Part shown: one piece after another, positions 57,538 through 64,000 of the stretch | Numbering within the stretch: position 1 is the stretch's first letter | Layout of the letters: every line of letters starts with the position of its first letter | Source of the DNA: Cyanobium sp. CACIAM 14 | GTDB taxonomy: Bacteria; Cyanobacteriota; Cyanobacteriia; PCC-6307; Cyanobiaceae | Direction of reading: 5' to 3' | DNA: 64,000 bases | Assembly: GCA_000708525.1 (NCBI GenBank) | Contig: JMRP01000001.1 | Location: forward strand, 248,001 to 312,000 | Notes under the pieces: generated by a model | Seen by the model: the letters and a program-made list of their open reading frames with translations, nothing else | Told to the model about the DNA's origin: nothing | Databases searched by the model: none | Position numbers and translations under genes: made by a program

Positions 57538-57896
57538 GGGTTGGCGATCGGTGGAATCTCCGTGCCGGGCAGGGTCAGGCCCAGTTCCCTGAACAGCCTG
57601 CTGGCCTCCGAGCGGGGCAGCAGGCCCTTCTGGACGCAGCGCCTGAGGCTGGCGAGGGTCATGTCGTCCTGGACCCGCCGCAGCCGGGCGAGCACCGCCG
57701 GGGGCTGGTCGGTGTAGGGCAGCAGGCCGGAGCGGTAGGCGGCGCCGATGGCCTCCGGCCTGCAGGCCTGGGGATCGGAATCGAAGTGGCGGATCCGCGG
57801 CGCCGGGGGATCGGGACGGTCCGGCGGCTCCGCCCGGCCGCTGAGCGGCACCAGGACGCTGGCCAGTCCGAGCAGGAGGCGGAGAGGGCGAGTCAC
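57492..57896 (-). CDS. secreted hypothetical protein
   Basis: GTG start; PLRLLLGLASVLVPLSGRAEPPDRP signal-like; two Cys (DPQACRPEAIG, LRRCVQKGLL); 4-nt overlap with sir and 46-nt convergent overlap with vanX-like gene. Confidence 0.6.
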   Translation of the reverse strand: MTRPLRLLLGLASVLVPLSGRAEPPDRPDPPAPRIRHFDSDPQACRPEAIGAAYRSGLLPYTDQPPAVLARLRRVQDDMTLASLRRCVQKGLLPRSEASRLFRELGLTLPGTEIPPIANPQAPPPAATAPSTRP

Positions 57897-59662
57897 GGAG
57901 AGGGCAGGAGCTGGGACACCTGATCGGGACCGATGGCCTCGATGAAATCGCCGAAGCGGCTGCGCTTGGCTCCCGTGTCCCGCCAGGCCGTCAGCAGGGG
58001 TTCCAGGGTGGTTTCCAGGTCCGCCAGCGCCACCTTCTCCAGATAGGGCCTTGCCAGGCGCGTCAGGCCGTGGCTGCCGCCGAGCCACAGCTGGTAGGTG
58101 TCCACGCCACTGCCCACCAGACCGATCTCGGCCATGTAGGGACGGGCGCAGCCGTTCGGACAGCCCGTCATCCGCACCAGGATGGGACGGGTGATCTCCA
58201 GCCTCTCCAGCAGCGCCTCGAGGCGCTCCACCACTGTGGGGAAGATCCGCTCCGCCTCGGTGATCGCCAGACCGCAGAGCGGCAGGGCCGGACAGGCCAG
58301 GCCGTGACGGGCCAGGAGAGAGGGTGCTTCCGGAGATGTGATCCCGAGAGCCGCCAGGCCCTCGCGCACGGAGGCGCGCTGGGCGGTGCCGATGTTGCAC
58401 AGCAGTAGATCCTGATTGGGGGTCAGGCGCACCTCGAGCTGGTAGGTCTCCACCAGGCGGCGCAGGCCTTGCTTGAGATCACCCCTGAGGCGGCCGCAGA
58501 GCACGGGAAGGCCCACGAACCAGAGGCCGGGGGACTGGCGGTGCCAGCCCAGGTAGTCCGTCAGGACGGAGGGAGGTTCGCGGCGGAGTCCCTTGATCGG
58601 ATGCGGGAAGTAGCGCGCCAGCTCGGCGCGGAACCAGTCGACGCCCCGGTCATGCAGGAGGTACTTCATACGGGCGTGACGACGCTGCTGCCGGTCGCCG
58701 TGGTCCCGCTGCAGGGCGACGATGGCCTGCACCAGCTCCAGCACCTGGCCGGCGGCCACATAGCCGAGGGGATCGGCCGTGCGGGCGAAGGTCTCCTCCT
58801 TGTTGTGGGTGCGCCCCATGCCGCCGCCCACGTACACGTTGCAGCCCTGCGGCCGGCCGGAGGGGTCGGTGAACAGCACCAGGCCGATGTCCTGGGTGAG
58901 CAGGTCGACGGAGTTGTCGCCGGGGACGGTGACGGCGACCTTGAACTTGCGCGGCAGGTAGGTGCCGCCGTAGAGGGGTTCGGCCGCATCGCCGCTGAAC
59001 ACCGCTCCGTTCTCCTGGAGCTCGCGGGCCTTCTTCACGGGTCCTCGGGGCTTGATGCGGTAGCTGAGGTCCCCGTCCACCCAGAGGTCGAGGTACGACC
59101 CCTCCGCCGCCTGGGGCGTGAGCAGATCCGCGATCCGGTCCGCCAGCAGCCGGGCCTCCGGATAGCCGTCCCGCTCGAAGGGCGCCGCGGGAGCCATCAC
59201 GTTCCTGTTGATGTCGCCGCAGGCCGCCAGGGTGGAGCCCAGGGCACGCACGATGCCTCCGATCACCTCCTTGAGATCCGCCTTGGCCACCCCGTGCATC
59301 TGAAAGGCCTGCCGGGTGGTGATCCGCAGGGTGCCGTTGCCCAGCCGGTCGGCCAGGGCATCGATGGCCAGATACAGGGGAGCGGGAACGCGACCGCCGG
59401 GATTGCGCAGCCGCAGCATCATCTGCCAGTCCTTTTCCGCTCCTTTGCGGCGCTTGTCCCGGTCGTCCTGCTGATAGCTCCCGTGGAACTTGAGGATCTG
59501 GACGGCGGGTTCGGAGAAGCTGGGCAGATCGTTGTCCAGTTCGGCTGCCAGAGGGTCATGCAGGTGGCCGCTGCCCGCCTTGAGCGCCTCCTGCCTGGTG
59601 GGGGCGCTGGCGGGGGGAGCCGATGGGAGCGACGTGCTGTCGGCGACCGTCGTCGAGGACAT
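57893..59662 (-). CDS. sir: ferredoxin-sulfite reductase
   Basis: ILKFHGSYQQDDRDKRRKGAEKDWQMMLRLRNPGGRVPAPLYLAID; cofactor Cys cluster RMTGCPNGCARPYMAEIGLVG; MSSTTV start inside ORF 57893..59785. Confidence 0.96.
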   Translation of the reverse strand: MSSTTVADSTSLPSAPPASAPTRQEALKAGSGHLHDPLAAELDNDLPSFSEPAVQILKFHGSYQQDDRDKRRKGAEKDWQMMLRLRNPGGRVPAPLYLAIDALADRLGNGTLRITTRQAFQMHGVAKADLKEVIGGIVRALGSTLAACGDINRNVMAPAAPFERDGYPEARLLADRIADLLTPQAAEGSYLDLWVDGDLSYRIKPRGPVKKARELQENGAVFSGDAAEPLYGGTYLPRKFKVAVTVPGDNSVDLLTQDIGLVLFTDPSGRPQGCNVYVGGGMGRTHNKEETFARTADPLGYVAAGQVLELVQAIVALQRDHGDRQQRRHARMKYLLHDRGVDWFRAELARYFPHPIKGLRREPPSVLTDYLGWHRQSPGLWFVGLPVLCGRLRGDLKQGLRRLVETYQLEVRLTPNQDLLLCNIGTAQRASVREGLAALGITSPEAPSLLARHGLACPALPLCGLAITEAERIFPTVVERLEALLERLEITRPILVRMTGCPNGCARPYMAEIGLVGSGVDTYQLWLGGSHGLTRLARPYLEKVALADLETTLEPLLTAWRDTGAKRSRFGDFIEAIGPDQVSQLLPSP

Positions 59663-59777
59663 CGGCAGGCGCACCGGTGAGGGAGGGATGAAGCTAGCGA
59701 ACGGCAAGTCTTCCCCCGTGGACTCTGCTGGGCAGCACCTGTCTTTGCATACAGTCGCCTCCTGCCCGAACCGCCGC

Positions 59778-61943
59778 ATGGCCACCTTTCTGCTGGAGAT
59801 CGGAACCGAGGAATTGCCGGCCGATTTCGTGCGTCTGGCCCTGCCCCAATTGGAAGCGGTGGTGGCGAGGGATCTGCAGGAGGCCCGTCTGGGCTGGGAT
59901 CAGGTGGCAGCCAGCGGCACCCCCCGCCGCCTGGCGGTGACCGTGACCGGCCTCCCCGGGCGCCAGGAGGATCTGGTGGAGGAGCGCAAGGGGCCGCCCG
60001 CCCAGCAGGCCTTCCGGGACGGACAGCCGACGGCGGCCGCCATCGGGTTCGCCCGGCGCTGCGGCTGCGGTCCGGACCAGCTCCAGGTCCGGGACACGGA
60101 CAAGGGCCCCTTCGTCTTCGCACGCACCACCGAGCCTGGGCGGGCCACCGCCGAGGTACTGGCCGAGCGCATCCCCGAGTGGATCCGCTCGCTCCAGGGG
60201 CGTCGCTTCATGCGCTGGGGCCATGGCGAGGCCCGCTTCAGCCGACCCGTGCGCTGGCTGGTGGCTCTGCTGGACGCTCAGGTGGTGCCGACCCTGCTGG
60301 CCGACATGGATCCACCGCTGGCCAGTGACCGATTCAGCCGCGGGCACAGGCTCCATGCCGGCATGGTGGAGCTCCCCTGCGCCGATCGCTACGCCGCCAC
60401 CCTGGCCGCCGCGGATGTGCAGGTCGACCGGCTGGAGCGGGGGGCCATGATCCGCCGGGCTCTGGAGGTGGCGGCGGCGCGGGCGGGTGGGGTCCTGGAT
60501 CTGCCCGGGACCCTGTTCGATGAACTGGTTGACCTGGTGGAGTCCCCGCGGCTGATCGAGGGTGCCATCGAGGCCTCCTTCCTCGCCCTGCCGCCGGAGG
60601 TTCTCAGCACCGTCATGCGCTCCCACCAGCGCTATGTGCCCCTGCGGGCTGCCGCGGCGGCCGCCGATCCCCTGGCCCTGACCGCCGACGGCGTGCTCCT
60701 GCCCCGGTTCCTGTGCATCGCCAACGGTCTGCCGGAGGCGAGCGACACCATCCGGCGCGGTAACGAGCGGGTGCTGCGGGCGCGGCTGGCGGATGCGACC
60801 TTCTTCCTGGCCGCCGATCGTCGCCAGAGCAGTGCCGAGCGGATGGAGGCCCTCGAGCGGGTCACCTTCGCCGAGGGGCTCGGCAGCCTGGCTGACCGGA
60901 GCCGGCGCCTTGCCTGGATCACCGACCGGCTCTGCAGCAGCCTGGCGGTCGCCGAGGAGACCGCCGCCGCCGCCCGTCGAGCGGCGCCGCTCTGCAAGCA
61001 CGATCTGGTGAGCCAGATGGTGGGTGAGTTCCCCGAGCTGCAGGGGGTGATGGGGGCCAAGTACCTGCTGGCCGAGGGAGAGTCCCGTGACGTGGCCCTG
61101 GCGGTGCTGGAGCACTACCAGCCCCGAGGCGCCGGCGATGCCCTGCCGGTGTCCGAGGCGGGGGCGCTGCTGGCCCTGGCCGAACGTCTGGAGCTGCTGC
61201 TAAGCATCTTCGCCCGGGGCGAGCGTCCCAGCGGCTCCTCCGACCCCTACGCCCTGCGCCGTGCCGGCAACGGGCTCCTGCAGATCCTCTGGGATCGGGG
61301 CTGGTCGCTGGATCTGGTGGATCTGCTGGCCCAGGCGGCGGCGCACTGGCAACGGCTGCTGGAGCCCCTGGCGGTGCGACCTCAGGCCCTCGCCTCCGAT
61401 CTGCTGGAGTTCCTGCGCCAGCGACTCGCCAGTCTGCTGGAGGAGGACGCCTTCGCAGCCGACCTGGTGCAGGCGGTGGCCGGCGACGGGGTGCCGCTGG
61501 AGCGCGTGCTGCGGGATCCGGCCGATGCCAGGGCCCGGGCCGAACTGCTGCGGCGCCTGCGTCAGGAGGAACGCCTGCCCCTGGTGCAGGCCGTGGTGCA
61601 GCGGGCCTCCCGGCTGGCCGAGCATGCCGATCTGGAGCTTGACGTGGTGGTACCGGACGGTGTGGTGGATCCGGCCCTGTTCCGCTCCCCCAGCGAGGCC
61701 GCCGTGCTCGGGGTGCTCGAGCGGCTCGCGGCCCATGCCGCCGCCAGCGGCAGCGACCGCTACGAACCGCTCGCCCGCCAGTTGGGGGAGAGCGGCGAGA
61801 CCCTCGCCGCCTTCTTCGACGGAGCCGACAGCGTGATGGTGATGTGCGACGAACCGGAGGTGCGACGCAACCGCCTGAGGCTGCTGGCGGTCCTGCGCAA
61901 TCAGGCTGCCGTCCTGGCGGACTTCAGTCCGCTGGGGGGCTGA
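59778..61943 (+). CDS. glyS: glycyl-tRNA synthetase beta subunit
   Basis: MATFLLEIGTEELPADFVRLALPQLEAVVARDL...GTPRRLAVTVTGLPGRQEDLVEERKGPP...DPYALRRAGNGLLQIL. Confidence 0.96.
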   Translation: MATFLLEIGTEELPADFVRLALPQLEAVVARDLQEARLGWDQVAASGTPRRLAVTVTGLPGRQEDLVEERKGPPAQQAFRDGQPTAAAIGFARRCGCGPDQLQVRDTDKGPFVFARTTEPGRATAEVLAERIPEWIRSLQGRRFMRWGHGEARFSRPVRWLVALLDAQVVPTLLADMDPPLASDRFSRGHRLHAGMVELPCADRYAATLAAADVQVDRLERGAMIRRALEVAAARAGGVLDLPGTLFDELVDLVESPRLIEGAIEASFLALPPEVLSTVMRSHQRYVPLRAAAAAADPLALTADGVLLPRFLCIANGLPEASDTIRRGNERVLRARLADATFFLAADRRQSSAERMEALERVTFAEGLGSLADRSRRLAWITDRLCSSLAVAEETAAAARRAAPLCKHDLVSQMVGEFPELQGVMGAKYLLAEGESRDVALAVLEHYQPRGAGDALPVSEAGALLALAERLELLLSIFARGERPSGSSDPYALRRAGNGLLQILWDRGWSLDLVDLLAQAAAHWQRLLEPLAVRPQALASDLLEFLRQRLASLLEEDAFAADLVQAVAGDGVPLERVLRDPADARARAELLRRLRQEERLPLVQAVVQRASRLAEHADLELDVVVPDGVVDPALFRSPSEAAVLGVLERLAAHAAASGSDRYEPLARQLGESGETLAAFFDGADSVMVMCDEPEVRRNRLRLLAVLRNQAAVLADFSPLGG

Positions 61944-62146
61944 GGCCGTCCAGCCGCCACAGGTTCAGCGGCGCTGCAGATCTCCAAAGCCGGCGCGGCT
62001 CAGGGGCTATGGAGTCCGGTGCAACTTCCCGTCAGAGTCGTGCCGACGTCACCCCGGGCAAGTATGGACGCATAAAATACATTGACTCTGCTAATGTAAG
62101 TATCACGAACTCCTGGCAGCAGGCGCTGCAATCGCTGACGTTATCG

Positions 62147-63460
62147 ATGGTTCTCGAGGCTCTGTTCATTGTGCTGTTGATTCTTTTCAACGGCGTGTTC
62201 TCCTGTGCGGAGCTGGCGATGATGTCGGCCAGTCAGCTGCGGCTCGAGCACCGGGCAGACGCCGGGGATGCCAAGGCGGGAAAGGCGCTCAGGCTGATCC
62301 GCTCGCCCAATGACTTTCTTTCAACAGTCCAGATCGGCATCACATTGATCGGTATTCTCAGCGGTGCCCTGGGCGGGGCGACGGTGGCCCGCTCGCTGCA
62401 ATCGGTCCTCGAGGCACTGCCGCCGCTGCGTCCCGTGGCGGAACCCCTGTCCCTGGGGATCGTGGTCACGCTGATCACCTATCTGTCGCTGGTTCTCGGC
62501 GAACTGGTGCCGAAACGCATCGCCCTCAATGATCCGGAGCGGATCGCCTGTCTGGTGGCGCCTGGCATGCGCAGCCTGTCGCGCTGGATGGCGCCGCTGG
62601 CCCGCCTCCTCGGTTCCTCCACCGACCGCCTGCTCAGTCTGATGGGCATCGGTGACATCCCGGAGCCCACCATCAGCGAGGAGGAGATCAAGACCCTGCT
62701 GCGGCGCGGCACCGAGTCGGGGGTGTTCGCGGAGGAGGAGCACGCCATGGTGCAGCGGGTGTTCCGCCTGGCCGACCGGTCGGTGCGGGCGATCATGACG
62801 CCGCGCACGGAGATCTGCTGGCTGGATCTCTCCGAACCCACGCAGAACCAGCTCGAGAGGGTGATGAAGGTGAACCATTCCCTGTTCCCGGTGGCGCGCG
62901 ACAGCCTTGATCACTGCGTGGGTGTGGTCCGTGGCCGCAGCCTCCTGGCGGCCCAGCTCTCCGGTGCGCCCGTGGATGTGTCGGCTCTGCTCATGCCCCC
63001 CCTCTACGTGGGAGAAAGCACCCGGGTGCTGACGGTGATCGAGCAGTTCCGCACCTCCGGCATCCACATCGCCCTGGTCACCGACGAATTCGGAGGCATC
63101 GAGGGGCTGGTGACCCTGAACGACATGATGGAGGCGATCGTGGGCGAACTCCCCTCCGCGCGGGACAGGGAGGATCCGATGATCATCCGCAGGGAGGATG
63201 GCTCCTGGCTGCTCGATGGCGCCCTCGACATCGCCGACTTCAAGGACCTCGTCGACAAGCGGCAACTGCCCGATGAAGTGCAGGCCGGCTATCAGACCCT
63301 GGGAGGCTTCGTGATGCACCACCTGGAGCGTATCCCCAGGGCAGGCGATCATTTCGACTGGGAAGATCTCCGGATCGAGGTGGTCGACATGGACGGCAAA
63401 CGGGTCGACAAGCTGCTGATCAATCGTCTGCCGCCAGCCCCTGAGCCCGGGCTTCGCTGA
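62147..63460 (+). CDS. CNNM/CBS/CorC-type transporter (HlyC/CorC, TlyC-like family)
   Basis: ALFIVLLILFNGVFSCAELAMMSASQLRLEHRADAGDAKAGKALRLIRSPNDFLSTVQIGITLIGILSGALGG...LVLGELVPKRIAL; CBS pair VRAIMTPRTEICWLD and GIHIALVTDEFGGIEGLVTLNDMMEAIVGEL; start may be upstream at 62010. Confidence 0.93.
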   Translation: MVLEALFIVLLILFNGVFSCAELAMMSASQLRLEHRADAGDAKAGKALRLIRSPNDFLSTVQIGITLIGILSGALGGATVARSLQSVLEALPPLRPVAEPLSLGIVVTLITYLSLVLGELVPKRIALNDPERIACLVAPGMRSLSRWMAPLARLLGSSTDRLLSLMGIGDIPEPTISEEEIKTLLRRGTESGVFAEEEHAMVQRVFRLADRSVRAIMTPRTEICWLDLSEPTQNQLERVMKVNHSLFPVARDSLDHCVGVVRGRSLLAAQLSGAPVDVSALLMPPLYVGESTRVLTVIEQFRTSGIHIALVTDEFGGIEGLVTLNDMMEAIVGELPSARDREDPMIIRREDGSWLLDGALDIADFKDLVDKRQLPDEVQAGYQTLGGFVMHHLERIPRAGDHFDWEDLRIEVVDMDGKRVDKLLINRLPPAPEPGLR

Positions 63461-63519
63461 GCCTGGGTTTCACGCGGCTCGGGCAGGGAGCAGCGGAGGT
63501 TCGATCGGTCCCCAGCCGT

Positions 63520-64000
63520 TCACTTGGCGGCAAGGGCCGGCTCGCGTTGGGAGTCCTGTCCCGCCTCGGGATCCGGGCTGGACGCCGGCCGGCCTTCCGC
63601 CGGTTTCATCGCCGAGCGTGGGGCGACCGCCGCCATCAGGGCTTCGGCCTCCTCGGAGGTGCGCACCGCACTGGGGACGGGCTTGTAGCCGGCGGGGGCC
63701 AGGGCCTGACCCCGCAGGACCGCCGCCAGCGTGAGAACCGTCAGCTTGATCTGCTGCCACGGGTTCATCGGCACCACCCGTTTGTAGAGGTAGCTGTCGA
63801 ATGTGAGACGCTGCACGTCCTTGTCGTCGCACATCTCGACGAAGGCTTCCCGCGCCGCATCGTTGCTGTAAAAGATGTTCTGCAGCAGTTCCAGCACCTT
63901 GTAGGTGGCCCCGTACTTGCGGTCCCACTTGCGGATGTACACCTTCAGATCCTTTTCGCTCGGGATGCGCCGACCAGAATCGCTGGCGGCAACGATCTCC
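63520..64000 (-). CDS. chlP: geranylgeranyl reductase ChlP, C-terminal part, truncated at window edge
   Basis: Frame open to base 64000 (EIVAASDSGRRIPSEKDLKVYIRKWDRKYGATYKVLELLQNIFYSNDAAREAFVEMCDDKDVQRLTFDSYLYKRV). Confidence 0.9.
   Translation of the reverse strand, partial: EIVAASDSGRRIPSEKDLKVYIRKWDRKYGATYKVLELLQNIFYSNDAAREAFVEMCDDKDVQRLTFDSYLYKRVVPMNPWQQIKLTVLTLAAVLRGQALAPAGYKPVPSAVRTSEEAEALMAAVAPRSAMKPAEGRPASSPDPEAGQDSQREPALAAK

Noticed and set aside
1-64000. Search for CRISPR arrays, transposases, integrases, toxin-antitoxin or phage-defence modules
   Set aside because: No spaced repeats or recognisable proteins of these classes seen; the RHH-like gene at 12428-12640 has no evident toxin partner.

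Overview
This is a GC-rich picocyanobacterial chromosome segment (Synechococcus/Cyanobium type, inferred from gene content). It carries about 65 densely packed protein genes. These include photosynthesis and tetrapyrrole genes (psb28, gun4, apcF, pcyA, chlP at the right edge), housekeeping genes (gatA, dnaE, rpsO, ruvA, dnaG, rsmA, ispE, pdhB, secD/secF, lspA, rpsB, tsf, recG, sir, glyS), an umuDC SOS operon, a two-component pair, two c-di-GMP-type proteins and a devBCA-type exporter. I see no CRISPR array, rRNA, convincing tRNA or intact mobile element. The observations most worth a second look are: (1) an rpsB 5' leader in which three perfect complementary segments form a pseudoknot-like or switch-like layout next to the start codon; (2) a glutamine synthetase paralogue that has lost several canonical catalytic residues; (3) a LexA-box-like element upstream of umuDC; (4) a 14-nt direct repeat immediately upstream of gun4; (5) small ORFs missing from the ORF track (31 aa membrane, 51 aa basic), the second followed by a clear intrinsic terminator; (6) an active/inactive M16 peptidase pair; (7) two c-di-GMP-type proteins with degenerate GGDEF motifs flanking umuDC; (8) a marked GC dip across devC. 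Product calls rest on motif and family recognition from translations; no database search was run.
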